Assembly: GCF_023008405.1 (NCBI RefSeq)
Contig: NZ_CP095376.1
Location: 434,001-498,000 of the forward strand
Length of the DNA: 64,000 bases
Direction of reading: 5' to 3'
From: Amycolatopsis sp. FBCC-B4732
GTDB taxonomy: Bacteria > Actinomycetota > Actinomycetes > Mycobacteriales > Pseudonocardiaceae
Positions within the stretch are counted from its first letter, which is position 1. Each line of letters begins with the position of its first letter. The translations under genes were made by a program, and so were the position numbers. A model generated the notes under the pieces. That model saw only the letters and a program-made list of their open reading frames with translations. It did no database searches and was not told where the DNA came from. Shown here piece after piece: positions 33,663 to 42,241 of this stretch.

Positions 33663-34388
33663 ATGCCTCCCTCATCCTCGGGCACCGGCCAGCGCCCCCG
33701 GTCGCGGGCCGCGGCGGGTCTGCCCGCGCTCACCGCCGAGCGCATCATCTCCGCGGCCACGGCCCTGACCGCCGAGCGCGGCCTCGACAACTGGACGCTG
33801 CGGGAGCTCGCCCGCGCGGTCGAGGCCTACCCGGCGGTCATCTACCACCACGTCGGCGACCGCGACGCCGTGGTGAACGCCGTAGTCGACCGGGTCGTCG
33901 GCCTGCTGGAGCTGCCCGAAGAGCGGCTCCCGTGGGCGGAGTGGTTCACCGAGCTGCTGGGCAGCCTGCGCGCGCTGCTGCGGACCTACCCGGGCTGCGC
34001 GCGGCGGCTCGCCCTCTTCGGCCCGTCGGTCAAGGCGGCCACGCGCAGCATCGACGCCGGCATCGGCGTGCTGCTGCAGGCGGGGTTCGGCCGCGAGAGC
34101 GTGCTGGCCTACAACCTGCTGCTGATGACCGCGTGCCAGTTCGTCGCGATGGAGGACGACCGCGACGGCGCGCTCGCCCTGCGGATCGACAACACCGAGG
34201 CGTACGCGGCCTACCGCGAGCGGGCCGACCTGCCGGGGATGGCCGAGCTGGGGTCCGCGATGCACGACCTCATGGGCGACCCCGACCTCGCCGCGGGCTA
34301 CTACGCCCAGCTGTACGACTACGCGGTCGGCCGGTGCCTCGACGGGCTCGCCCACCGCCTGGACGAACTGCGCGAAGCGGACAACTGA
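33663..34388 (+). CDS. TetR-family regulator with TetR_C domain
   Basis: 241 aa from the ATG at 33663. The HTH is ALTAERGLDNWTLRELARAVE followed by AVIYHHVGDRDAVV, with an HH where many TetRs have YY/YW. The C-terminal domain (about 110-240) fits the TetR_C tetracycline-repressor-like fold. It is divergent from the alpha/beta hydrolase across a 67-bp spacer, so autoregulation plus control of that gene is likely. Confidence 0.85.
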   Translation: MPPSSSGTGQRPRSRAAAGLPALTAERIISAATALTAERGLDNWTLRELARAVEAYPAVIYHHVGDRDAVVNAVVDRVVGLLELPEERLPWAEWFTELLGSLRALLRTYPGCARRLALFGPSVKAATRSIDAGIGVLLQAGFGRESVLAYNLLLMTACQFVAMEDDRDGALALRIDNTEAYAAYRERADLPGMAELGSAMHDLMGDPDLAAGYYAQLYDYAVGRCLDGLAHRLDELREADN

Positions 34389-34454
34389 GGGTTGACAGCG
34401 ACTTGACAGTGCCCCGGCGTACCGTGGACGTGCGTCGGTGGTTCGCCCATCGAC

Positions 34455-34502
34455 CCGAAGCCCCTGGCGCCCTCCTCCCCCTCGTGGCGTCGGGGGCTTC
34501 GG
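34455..34502. terminator. Hairpin between convergent tetR genes
   Basis: A 10-bp stem CCGAAGCCCC/GGGGCTTCGG with a 28-nt loop lies directly before the stop of the second tetR gene at 34504. The loop is long for a terminator, so confidence is moderate. Confidence 0.5.
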
Positions 34503-34503
34503 T

Positions 34504-35151
34504 CTATTCGCGACCGTGGCGCGGCGACGGTGGCACGGCCCGGATCGCCGGGAAGACTTCGCCGACGAGCGTGACGAGCGACTTCGACAGCAGCAGGTGC
34601 ACCTGGTCCCGGGTGAGTGATCCGCGCACGAGCCATTCCCGCCCGGCCGCCTTCACCATCCCGCCGAACGCGCGCACGAGCGCGTTCAGCTCCGGCCCGT
34701 GGTCGCTCTCGCTGGACAGCCCGACGGCTTCGAGCACGCGGTCGGCGGATTCGCGGTCGGCCTCCTCGAGGATCCGTTCCACTTCGAGGTCACGCCCGAT
34801 GCCCTCGGGCGCGATCGCGGCCAGCCACATCCGCTCCTGGCTGGTGACCATGTCGAGGAACCACTCGATGGCGACGTCGGCCCGCAGTTCGAGCGGCCCG
34901 TCCGGCAGGATCTCGACGGCCAGCCGCGGCACGGTCAGCGCGCGCCGGATGATTTCCAGGTACAGCTCGCGTTTCGTGCCGAAGTAGTGGTTGATCAGCC
35001 CGCGCGCGACCCCCGCCGCCGCGGCGATGTCCGAAGTGGACACTTCGGAATACGGGCGTTCCCCGAACAGCCGCGCGGCGCAGGCGTAGATCTGTTCCTT
35101 CCGTTCGTCCGGTTCCAGTCTTCGCCATCTCGGCGCCGGCTCGGTGTTCAT
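34504..35151 (-). CDS. TetR-family regulator
   Basis: 215 aa from the ATG at 35151. The N-terminal HTH reads FGERPYSEVSTSDIAAAAGVARGLINHYFGTKRELYLEI, a textbook TetR domain. The C-terminal domain (65-215) resembles fatty-acid- or xenobiotic-responsive actinobacterial TetRs. Its upstream region (35152-35541) is the 390-bp repeat-bearing spacer before the davB-like 3' end. The target is unknown. Confidence 0.88.
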   Translation of the reverse strand: MNTEPAPRWRRLEPDERKEQIYACAARLFGERPYSEVSTSDIAAAAGVARGLINHYFGTKRELYLEIIRRALTVPRLAVEILPDGPLELRADVAIEWFLDMVTSQERMWLAAIAPEGIGRDLEVERILEEADRESADRVLEAVGLSSESDHGPELNALVRAFGGMVKAAGREWLVRGSLTRDQVHLLLSKSLVTLVGEVFPAIRAVPPSPRHGRE

Positions 35152-35219
35152 GGCCCCATCGTCGCACGCCCGGTTGCGCCGGGCAGCCCAGTCCGCACGT
35201 TCCCGGACACGGTGCCACG

Positions 35220-35562
35220 ATCGGGGCACGGCCGGTTCGGCAGCGTGATCGGGAGGGGGTCGTTCGGCTCGCGGCACCACTCGGAACCGGAGCCGGAAGC
35301 CGGGGCGTGCTCACCGGCCCCTGGCTTCGCCGAGATCCGGCGGGAGGGAACGACTCGTTCCTGTCTGCCCCATCGGGGCACGGCCGGTTCGGCAGCGTGA
35401 TCGGGAGGGCGCTGTTCGCCCGCGGGGGTGCCGCGAATGGCTCATTGGGGCGGTGGAGGTCGCGAATGAGTCATTCGCGACCTCCGCCCGGCCCCGGAGC
35501 CGGCGACGGCAGCCGGGACCAGTGCCGGAAAAGGGGCACGCTCAGTCCGGCAGCGTGATCGG
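35220..35562 (-). repeat. Three copies of a ~30-38-bp unit derived from the davB-like gene end
   Basis: A 38-bp sequence containing GGGGCACGGCCGGTTCGG is identical at 35220-35257 and 35372-35409. A third, diverged version at 35533-35562 (26 of 30 positions equal) contains the stop codon of the davB-like gene (35542-35544). Spacings are 152 and 158 bp. The spacer between 35152 and 35541 has no believable gene. Confidence 0.75.
35455..35485. repeat. 15-bp-arm palindrome with 1-nt loop
   Basis: GGAGGTCGCGAATGA-g-TCATTCGCGACCTCC. It lies 57 bp beyond the davB-like stop and may terminate that operon. A partial, decayed relative (GCGAATGGCTCATT) lies just before it at about 35433-35446. Confidence 0.6.
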
Positions 35563-37233
35563 CGCGAGGTCCTCGAAGAGGTCCCCCGGCCCCGGGTTCG
35601 CCGGATCGGTCGCCCCGCCGAAGTGGTGCAGGACGCCCCACACCGCGTTCAGCGCCGTCTGCACCGCGCCCTCCGCCCAGCCCGCCGTCCACGAGACGTC
35701 GTCGCCCGCCAGGAACAGGCCGCGGTGGCGGGGCGCCAGCGGCTCCTGCACGAAGTGCGTGAACAGCCGGTGCTGGTAGCGGTAGTGGCCGGGCAGGTTG
35801 GCCTTGAACGCGCCCATGAAGTGCGGTTCCGCCTCCCACGACACGGTCACCGGGTCGCCGATGATGTGGCGGCGGACGTCGACGCCCGGGTAGATCTCGC
35901 GCAGGGACTGCAGCATCACCTCGACGCGCTCGGACACCGAAAGCGGCAGCCACTTCAGCGAGTCGTCGGCCCACGTGTACGACAGGCAGATGACCGCCGG
36001 CGAGTCCGGGTCGTCGCCGAGCAGGTACGTACCGCGGGGCATCCGGTCGGTGAGCGTCATGCTCATCGCGTCGCGGCCGGTCGCCGGGTCGGTGTCGAGC
36101 CAGAACGGGCGGTCGACCGGGACGAACACCTTCGACGACGCCATGTAGTGCGTGCGCTCGATCGCCGTCCAGTGGTCGATCGGGAACAGCTCCGCGTCGC
36201 ATTCGATCTTGGACAGCAGCATCCAGCTCTGCGCGGTGAACACCGCCGCGGGGAACGTCCGGATGTGGCCTTCGGTGTCGGTCACCGTGATGTTGTCCGG
36301 CGCGGTGCGGTGCAGCCGCGCGACGCCGGGCTGCGGGCGTCCGCCGTGGAGGGAGCCGAGGCTCGTGCCCGCCGGCCAGAAAGCGATCTTCTCGGGCGCG
36401 TGTTCCCACAGCCGCAAGGGGAGCTGCCTGCTGCCGCCGACGATGCTGCGGTGCTCGTCGTCGGCTCCCGTGTAGACGACGCGCAGGATTTCCAGGATGG
36501 AGTTGGGGAAGTCGGTGTCCCAGCCGCCGGTGCCGAAGCCGACCTGGCCGAAGATCTCGCGGTGGCGGAAGGAAGCGAACGCGGGCGAGTCGCACAGGAA
36601 GCCGTAGAACGTCTGGTTGTCCAGCCGCGGCACGAGTTCGTTCCACAGCCGCTTGATCGTCTTCGCGTCCCGGTCGCGGATCGCCGTCTGCATCTCGGCG
36701 AACGACGCGTGGTCGGCGAGCGTGCGGTCCCAGGCCGCGGCGACTTCGCCGTACACGGCGGGCAGGTCCGCGGGCGTCCGCGCGTAGTGGCTCTGTCCTT
36801 TCAGGTCCACGACCGTGCTCGGCGTCCCGGGCGCCAGCGGGTTCGGGAACGGGACCGTTTCGAGCCCGGCCTTGTCGATGTAGTGGTACAGCGCGGTCGA
36901 CGCCGGCGGGAAGCGCATCGCGCCCATCTCCGCGACGACGTCGTCCGGGCAGCCGGGGAACCGGACCGTGCGCAGCCGCCCGCCGAGCTCGTCGATTTCG
37001 TAGACCACCGGCCGCAGGCCCAGCTTCATCAGCTCGTACGCGGTGACGATGCCGGACAGGCCGCCGCCGATCACCGCGACCTCGGTGCCGTGCCGCTCCG
37101 CGGGCACCGAGCCCAGCCCGGCCGGGTGGGCGAGGTAGTCGTCGTAGGCGAACGGGAAGTCGGGGCCGAACATCGTGATCGGGCGGCCCGGCGGTTCTTC
37201 GTGGTGGATCGCGGTCGGGACGGCGGAGGTCAT
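35542..37233 (-). CDS. davB: Flavin amino acid 2-monooxygenase (DavB/lysine 2-monooxygenase-like)
   Basis: 563 aa from the ATG in an ATGA overlap. FAD-binding VAVIGGGLSG (54-61 region), then PVVYEIDELGGRLRT, GFGTGGWDTDFPNS, and the C-terminal AGDDVSWTAGWAEGAVQT all fit the tryptophan/lysine 2-monooxygenase family. These convert an L-amino acid plus O2 to the decarboxylated amide. The start GPDFPFAYDDYLAHPAGLGS and the partner genes favour lysine 2-monooxygenase (product 5-aminovaleramide). Trp (indole-acetamide), Phe or Arg are alternatives that sequence alone cannot exclude. It is the last gene of permease-davA-davB. Confidence 0.82.
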   Translation of the reverse strand: MTSAVPTAIHHEEPPGRPITMFGPDFPFAYDDYLAHPAGLGSVPAERHGTEVAVIGGGLSGIVTAYELMKLGLRPVVYEIDELGGRLRTVRFPGCPDDVVAEMGAMRFPPASTALYHYIDKAGLETVPFPNPLAPGTPSTVVDLKGQSHYARTPADLPAVYGEVAAAWDRTLADHASFAEMQTAIRDRDAKTIKRLWNELVPRLDNQTFYGFLCDSPAFASFRHREIFGQVGFGTGGWDTDFPNSILEILRVVYTGADDEHRSIVGGSRQLPLRLWEHAPEKIAFWPAGTSLGSLHGGRPQPGVARLHRTAPDNITVTDTEGHIRTFPAAVFTAQSWMLLSKIECDAELFPIDHWTAIERTHYMASSKVFVPVDRPFWLDTDPATGRDAMSMTLTDRMPRGTYLLGDDPDSPAVICLSYTWADDSLKWLPLSVSERVEVMLQSLREIYPGVDVRRHIIGDPVTVSWEAEPHFMGAFKANLPGHYRYQHRLFTHFVQEPLAPRHRGLFLAGDDVSWTAGWAEGAVQTALNAVWGVLHHFGGATDPANPGPGDLFEDLAPITLPD

Positions 37234-37970
37234 GCGGTGGTTCCCCGGTACAGTTCGGGCCGTCGGTCGGCCAGGTGGGTGTTCTCCAGGCGGGACGCGG
37301 CGAGCGCCTCCCGCGTGACGTCGGCGTGGACCAGCTCCGGTCCGGACCCGGCGCGCGCCAGGACTTCCCCGGTCGGGGCGGCCACGCAGGAGCGGCCGCA
37401 GTAGGTCAGCTCCCGCTCGGTGTCGCAGCGGTTCGCGTAGGCGACGAACAGCTGGCTTTCGTAGGCCCGCGCGGGTACGAGCGTGTCGGCGACCAGCTCG
37501 TAAGGGCTCATCAAAGCCGTGGGGACGATCAGCAGTTCGGTGCCCGCCAGCGCGTGCGCGCGCACCAGCTCGGGGAACTCGACGTCGTAACAGATCAGCA
37601 GTCCGATCCGGACGCCCGCGACGTCGGCCTGCACGACCGGCTCGTCGCCCGGGGTGAACCACGCCTTGTCGAGGTCGCCGAACAGGTGCGTCTTGCGGTA
37701 GTTGGTCCGTCGCCCGGCCGGATCGATGAGCTGGACGCTGTTGTAGACGTGCTTGCCGTCGGTTTCCGGGTAGCCGTACGCGAGCGCGGTCCCGGTTTCC
37801 GCGGCCAGCGCGGCCATCCGGGCCGCGGTGGGTCCGTCGGCGGGTTCGGCGAGTTCGTGCGTGCGCGCGCCGATGTGGTAGCCCGTCGTGCTCATCTCCG
37901 CGGTGACGAGGAGGTCGGCGTCGACGCGGGGCAGGGCGTCGAACGGGCCCTGGTGGATCGCGACCCTCAT
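37230..37970 (-). CDS. davA: Carbon-nitrogen hydrolase (DavA/5-aminovaleramidase-like)
   Basis: 246 aa. The nitrilase-superfamily triad is complete: Glu25 (VTAEMSTTGY), Lys93 (NYRKTHLFGDLDK) and Cys127 (LLICYDVEFPE). The short N-terminus and TGYHIG resemble DavA. It would hydrolyse the omega-amino amide made by the adjacent monooxygenase to the acid plus ammonia. It overlaps the permease stop (ATGA) and the davB-like start (ATGA), so the three proteins are made together. Confidence 0.84.
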   Translation of the reverse strand: MRVAIHQGPFDALPRVDADLLVTAEMSTTGYHIGARTHELAEPADGPTAARMAALAAETGTALAYGYPETDGKHVYNSVQLIDPAGRRTNYRKTHLFGDLDKAWFTPGDEPVVQADVAGVRIGLLICYDVEFPELVRAHALAGTELLIVPTALMSPYELVADTLVPARAYESQLFVAYANRCDTERELTYCGRSCVAAPTGEVLARAGSGPELVHADVTREALAASRLENTHLADRRPELYRGTTA

Positions 37971-39358
37971 GCCAGCCTCGACTTCCGGATGCCGTAACCG
38001 AAGTAGAGGACCAGGCCGAGCGCCATCCAGCCGCCGAAGACCACCCAGGTGGCGCCGTCGAGGCTGAGCATCATGTACGCGCAGCACAGCACGCCGAGGA
38101 TCGGTGTCACCGGCGAGAACGGCACGCGGAACGAGCGCGGCCGGTCCGGCTGGCGGCGGCGCAGCAGCAGGACCGCGACGTTCACCAGTCCGAACGCGAA
38201 CAGCGTGCCGATGCTGGTCGCGTCGGCCAGCTTGCCCAGTGGGATGAACGCGGCCAGCACGGCGACGAAACCCGAAACCACCAGGGTGTTGACCCGCGGC
38301 GAGCCGCTCTTGGCGTCTACTTTGGACAATACGCCCGGCACCAGGCCGTCGCGGGACATCGCGAACAGGATGCGCGTCTGTCCGTAGAGGACGGTCAGCA
38401 CGACGCTGGAGATGGCCACGATCGCGCCGACGGCGAGCAGCGCGGCCCAGAGCGGGTTGTCCGACACGACGCCGAGGACGTGCGAGAGCGCGGCTTCCTG
38501 GCCGTCGAACTCCTGCCACGGCAGTGCGCCGACCGCGGCCACGGCGACCAGGCAGTACAGCACGGTGACGATGCCGAGCGAGAGCAGGATCGCCCGCGGC
38601 AGGTCGCGCTGCGGGTTCTTCGCCTCCTCGCCGGCGGTCGAGGCGGCGTCGAACCCGATGTAGGAGAAGAAGAGCTTGGCCCCGCCGGCGCTCATGCCGG
38701 CCAGCCCGAGCGGCAGGAACGGCGTGAAGTTCTTCGCCCGCACCGCGGTGAACGCGATCGCGCAGAACAGCACCAGCGTGCCGATCTTGACCACGACCAT
38801 GATCGTGTTGGCCCGCGCGCTTTCCTTCGCGCCCGACAGCAGCAGGACCATCGCGAGGAGCACGACGACGATGGCGGGCACGTTGACGATCCCGCCCGAA
38901 CCCGGCGGCTGGCTCAGCGCGTCCGGGATGGTGAAGCCGAACGCCAGCCGCAGCAGCTCGTTGACGTACTGACCCCAGCCGACGGCCACCGACGCCACCG
39001 AGACGCCGTACTCGAGGATCAGGCACCAGCCGCAGACCCACGCGACGAGCTCGCCGAGGGTGGCATAGGCGTAGGAGTACGACGAACCCGACAGCGGGAT
39101 CATGCCGGCGAGCTCCGCGTAGGAGAGCGCCGAGAACAGCGCGGTGATCCCCGCGAGCACGAACGACAGCACCACGGCCGGCCCGGCCACCGGGACCGCT
39201 TCGCCGAGCACGACGAAGATCCCGCTGCCCAGCGTCGCCCCGATGCTGAGCGTGGTGAGCTGCCCGAGGCCGAGCGACCGCTTCAACGTGCCATGATCAC
39301 CTTCGGCGACGAGGTCGGCGACCGGTTTCCGCCGCACCGTCGCGGCTCGCAGAGTCAT
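37967..39358 (-). CDS. APC-family amino acid permease
   Basis: 463 aa with about 12 membrane segments. The helix I signature IGATLGSGIFVVLGEAV and helix VI-like FFSYIGFDAASTAGEEAKNPQRDLP are typical of the cationic amino acid transporter (CAT) branch of the APC superfamily. The latter suits uptake of lysine or another basic amino acid for the davA/davB-like enzymes. It is the first gene of the operon; an inverted repeat lies at 39417-39436 upstream. Confidence 0.85.
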   Translation of the reverse strand: MTLRAATVRRKPVADLVAEGDHGTLKRSLGLGQLTTLSIGATLGSGIFVVLGEAVPVAGPAVVLSFVLAGITALFSALSYAELAGMIPLSGSSYSYAYATLGELVAWVCGWCLILEYGVSVASVAVGWGQYVNELLRLAFGFTIPDALSQPPGSGGIVNVPAIVVVLLAMVLLLSGAKESARANTIMVVVKIGTLVLFCAIAFTAVRAKNFTPFLPLGLAGMSAGGAKLFFSYIGFDAASTAGEEAKNPQRDLPRAILLSLGIVTVLYCLVAVAAVGALPWQEFDGQEAALSHVLGVVSDNPLWAALLAVGAIVAISSVVLTVLYGQTRILFAMSRDGLVPGVLSKVDAKSGSPRVNTLVVSGFVAVLAAFIPLGKLADATSIGTLFAFGLVNVAVLLLRRRQPDRPRSFRVPFSPVTPILGVLCCAYMMLSLDGATWVVFGGWMALGLVLYFGYGIRKSRLA

Positions 39359-39416
39359 GCCGACGACCGTATCTGCCGTTTCCGGCGGGCAAAACAGGAC
39401 AACATTGCGCGTACAG

Positions 39417-39436
39417 ATGAATCACAGGTGATTCAT
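39417..39436. promoter_or_regulatory. Inverted repeat ATGAATCAC-AG-GTGATTCAT upstream of the permease operon
   Basis: A perfect 9-bp-arm dyad, AT-rich against a GC-rich background, 59-78 bp before the permease ATG. It overlaps the last codon and stop of the convergently oriented... in fact same-strand histidine kinase gene end (stop at 39433). It is a strong operator candidate, possibly for a GntR/Lrp-type regulator coded elsewhere. Confidence 0.6.
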
Positions 39437-40752
39437 TGCACAGGATGCGCGGATCGTGGCGATTCGTTCTGCTCGGCGGCGGGCAGGAGCAGGGTGAACG
39501 TGGGCGGGGCGGGACGGCTCAGCCGGAGCCGGCCGCCTTCGGCCTCGGCGAGGCTGCGGGCCAGCCGCAGGCCGATGCCGTGGTAGCTCGGCGCGGTCGC
39601 GAACGGGTCGGTTTCGCCCAGGTCAGGGCCTTCGTCGGCGACGTCGATGGCCAGCGCGTCACCGGCGTCGCGGGCCACGACGGAGACCGTGCCGCGCCCG
39701 TGCGTCGCCGCGTTGTCGAGCAGGACGCCGAGCACCTGGCGGACCGCCGCGGCCGCCACCCGGGCCGGCGGCGGGTCCTGGCGGGTGATCCGCAGCGTGC
39801 GTCCGTGCGGCGCGAGCAGGGCCTCGCCGGCCTCGCGGACTTCGGCGAGGAGCGCGTCGAGGTCGAGCTCCGCGCGCGGGGCCCGGCGTTCGCGGCCCAG
39901 CGCCAGGAGGTCCTCGATGGTGCGTTCCAGCCGGTCGGTCGACGCGATTCCGGCGCGGATCGCCGCGTACGGGTCCGCCGAGGGGGTCTCCAGCGCCGCT
40001 TCGAGCTGCAGGCGCAGGCCGGTCAGGGGGTTGCGCAGCTGGTGCGACGCCTCCGCGGAGAACGCGCGCTCGCGCTCCAGCGTCTCGCCGATGCGCGACG
40101 CCGTGGCGTCGAGTGCCTCGCCGACCTGGTCGATCTCGGCGATGCCCGCACGGGGGGAGCGGGCGGTGAAGTCGCCGTCGCCGAGCCGCCCGGCGGCCGC
40201 GGCCAGCTCCTCGAGGGGTCGCACCAGCCGGGTCGTCGCCCGCCGGGCCAGCAGCCAGCTCACGCCGACCGCCGCGATCGCGAGCACGGCCATGCCGAGC
40301 CAGGTCAGCACCACCCGCAGCCGCAGCTCCGACATCGGCAGCGCGGCGCGGACCACCCCGGTCACCCGGGCGCCGCTGAGGACCGGGATCGCCAGCGCCA
40401 CTTCGTCGCCTTCGCGGTCGATCACGACGTCGACGGTGGCACTCGCCGCGTGCCGCTCGACCGGGCCGCCGACCGCGGGGCCGTGCCCGGCGAGCAGCCG
40501 CCCGTCCGGGCTGTAGACCCCGACGGCGCCGCCGACCTCGTCGTCGTCTTCGACGAGGGGCGGGATGACCGGCGTCCGGCCGGCGCTCAGGTCCACGGAG
40601 ACGGCGAGCGCGGCGGCGTCCGCGGCCCTCTCCAGGTCGGCCTTGGTGTCGTCGCGGTAGTACTGCATCACCGCGATGCCGAGCGGCAGGGCGAACAGCA
40701 CGGTCGCGACCAGCGCGGCGAGCACGGTCAGCGAGATGATCCGGCGGCGCAC
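39433..40752 (-). CDS. HAMP-domain sensor histidine kinase
   Basis: 439 aa, GTG start. The first transmembrane segment is about 5-30, an extracellular sensor follows at about 31-145 (acidic, VEDDDEVGG), the second segment is about 150-172 and then HAMP. The H-box is SAEASHQLRNPLTGLR, the N-box VLLDNAATHG, and the G-boxes DVADEGPDL and HGIGLRLARSLAEAEGG. All catalytic boxes are intact. It is 2 bp after its response regulator on the same strand and forms a two-component system with it; the signal is unknown. Confidence 0.92.
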   Translation of the reverse strand: MRRRIISLTVLAALVATVLFALPLGIAVMQYYRDDTKADLERAADAAALAVSVDLSAGRTPVIPPLVEDDDEVGGAVGVYSPDGRLLAGHGPAVGGPVERHAASATVDVVIDREGDEVALAIPVLSGARVTGVVRAALPMSELRLRVVLTWLGMAVLAIAAVGVSWLLARRATTRLVRPLEELAAAAGRLGDGDFTARSPRAGIAEIDQVGEALDATASRIGETLERERAFSAEASHQLRNPLTGLRLQLEAALETPSADPYAAIRAGIASTDRLERTIEDLLALGRERRAPRAELDLDALLAEVREAGEALLAPHGRTLRITRQDPPPARVAAAAVRQVLGVLLDNAATHGRGTVSVVARDAGDALAIDVADEGPDLGETDPFATAPSYHGIGLRLARSLAEAEGGRLRLSRPAPPTFTLLLPAAEQNESPRSAHPVQ

Positions 40753-40754
40753 GG

Positions 40755-41465
40755 CTAGCCTTCGGCCGCGGACCGGGCCGGGTCCTCCAGGCGGTAGCCG
40801 TGGCCGCGGAGGGTGGCGATCCGCGGCACCTCGGCGTCGGGCCCGGCGACCGAGGCGAGCTTGCGGCGCACCGCCGCGATGTGCACGTCGAGGGTCTTCG
40901 TCGAGCCGTACCAGTGCGCGTCCCAGACCTCGGCCATCAGCGTCTCGCGGCTGACCGCGACGCCAGGCTGCTCGGCCAGCCGCGCCAGCAGGTCGAACTC
41001 CTTCGTGCGCAGCACGACCTCGCGGCCGTGCAGGGTGGCGTGGCGGCCGGCGATGTCGACGGTCAGCCCGCCGATGGTCACCGGCGGCCGGGCGCCGGCG
41101 GGCGCGCCGCGGCGCAGGTGCGCGCGCACCCTGGCCAGCAGCTCGCCCAGCCGGATCGGCTTGGTGAGGTAGTCGTCGGCACCGGCGTCGAGGCCGACGA
41201 CGACGTCCATTTCCTCCTGCCGGGCGGTGAGGATGACCAGCACGGCGGCGGGCAGTGCGCTCCGCAGCCGGCGGCAGACCTCGACGCCGTCCAGGTCGGG
41301 CAGGCCGAGGTCGAGCAGCACGAGGTCGAACTCGCCGGCGTCGGCGGCCTGCAGCGCGGTCCGCCCGTCACGGCGCCAGCACACCTGGTAACCGTGCAGC
41401 CGAAGGGTCGATTCGAGCACGCTGCCGATCGCCGCGTCGTCTTCCACCACCAGCAGGTTCGGCAT
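40755..41465 (-). CDS. OmpR/PhoB-family response regulator
   Basis: 236 aa from the ATG at 41465. The receiver domain has VVEDDAAIG (acidic pocket), the phospho-acceptor Asp in LVLLDLGLPDLDG, and the switch Lys in DDYLTKPIRLGEL. The C-terminal winged helix ends TLDVHIAAVRRKL and ATLRGHGYRLE, the trans_reg_C signature. It is the cognate partner of the adjacent kinase. No obvious direct repeats are seen in the short spacer before the gene. Confidence 0.93.
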   Translation of the reverse strand: MPNLLVVEDDAAIGSVLESTLRLHGYQVCWRRDGRTALQAADAGEFDLVLLDLGLPDLDGVEVCRRLRSALPAAVLVILTARQEEMDVVVGLDAGADDYLTKPIRLGELLARVRAHLRRGAPAGARPPVTIGGLTVDIAGRHATLHGREVVLRTKEFDLLARLAEQPGVAVSRETLMAEVWDAHWYGSTKTLDVHIAAVRRKLASVAGPDAEVPRIATLRGHGYRLEDPARSAAEG

Positions 41466-41512
41466 GTCGGGCAGCGTAACCAACGGCCCGCCGGAATCCG
41501 GACGACTGTGGC

Positions 41513-42187
41513 CTATTCCGTCCGTGTCCCGAGGCCGATCTGCGATATCCGCAGCGAAGCCCCCGCGACGGCTTCGGTAAACGCAGCGACTTCGGCCGCG
41601 TCGAACCTGCTGGTGGGGCCGGTCACCGCGAGCGCCGCGAGCACCCGCCCGTCCCCGTCGCGCACCGGCGCGGCGACGCTGGACGCACCCGTCTCGGGTT
41701 CCCCGTGGCTGACGGCGGCCCCCTCGGCCCCGTCGAGCACCCGCCCGGCGGCCCCGGACCCGAGCGGCAGCTCGTCCCCGACCCGCCCGACGTGCCGGAT
41801 GGCCAGCGGCCCCTCCTGCTGGGCCACGCAGACCAGCACCGACGTGCTGCGGACGTAGAGGTTGACGGTTTCGCGGCACTCCAGCGCGAGGTCGCGCAGC
41901 ACCTGGCGGACCGGTTCGGGCAGCTGCCACGCGGTGTTCGCCAGCTGCGCCCACCGCAGCATCCCGGGCCCGACGGTGACCCGTCCGTCGGGCCGTGTCC
42001 AGAGCAGGCCGCGCTGTTCACAGGTGGCGACGAGCCGCAGCACGGTCGTCTTCGCCAGGCCGCTGGCCGCGGTGAGATCCTTGACCGCCCACGTCCGGCG
42101 GCGTTCGGTGAAGAGAGCGAGCAGATCGAAGGCGCGCAGCACGCTCCGGACGGCGCCCTCGTCGCCGGTCTGGTGTTCCGTCGTCAT
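41513..42187 (-). CDS. IclR-family transcriptional regulator
   Basis: 224 aa. The N-terminal winged helix RSVLRAFDLLALFTERRRTWAVKDLTAASGLAKTTVLRL and the C-terminal GAF-like effector domain (LECRETVNLYVRSTSVLVCV..GPLAIRH..GDELPLGSGAAGRVL) fit IclR. It lies on the same strand as and downstream of the hyi-like/DUF993 genes, and IclR proteins often control sugar-acid or aromatic catabolism. Its effector domain is slightly short. Regulation of the hyi/DUF993 genes is a possibility, not shown. Confidence 0.85.
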   Translation of the reverse strand: MTTEHQTGDEGAVRSVLRAFDLLALFTERRRTWAVKDLTAASGLAKTTVLRLVATCEQRGLLWTRPDGRVTVGPGMLRWAQLANTAWQLPEPVRQVLRDLALECRETVNLYVRSTSVLVCVAQQEGPLAIRHVGRVGDELPLGSGAAGRVLDGAEGAAVSHGEPETGASSVAAPVRDGDGRVLAALAVTGPTSRFDAAEVAAFTEAVAGASLRISQIGLGTRTE

Positions 42188-42241
42188 CGCGCGACCTCCC
42201 CAGCCCGCTGGACGGACCAAGCGTACCGCGCCGTGGACACC

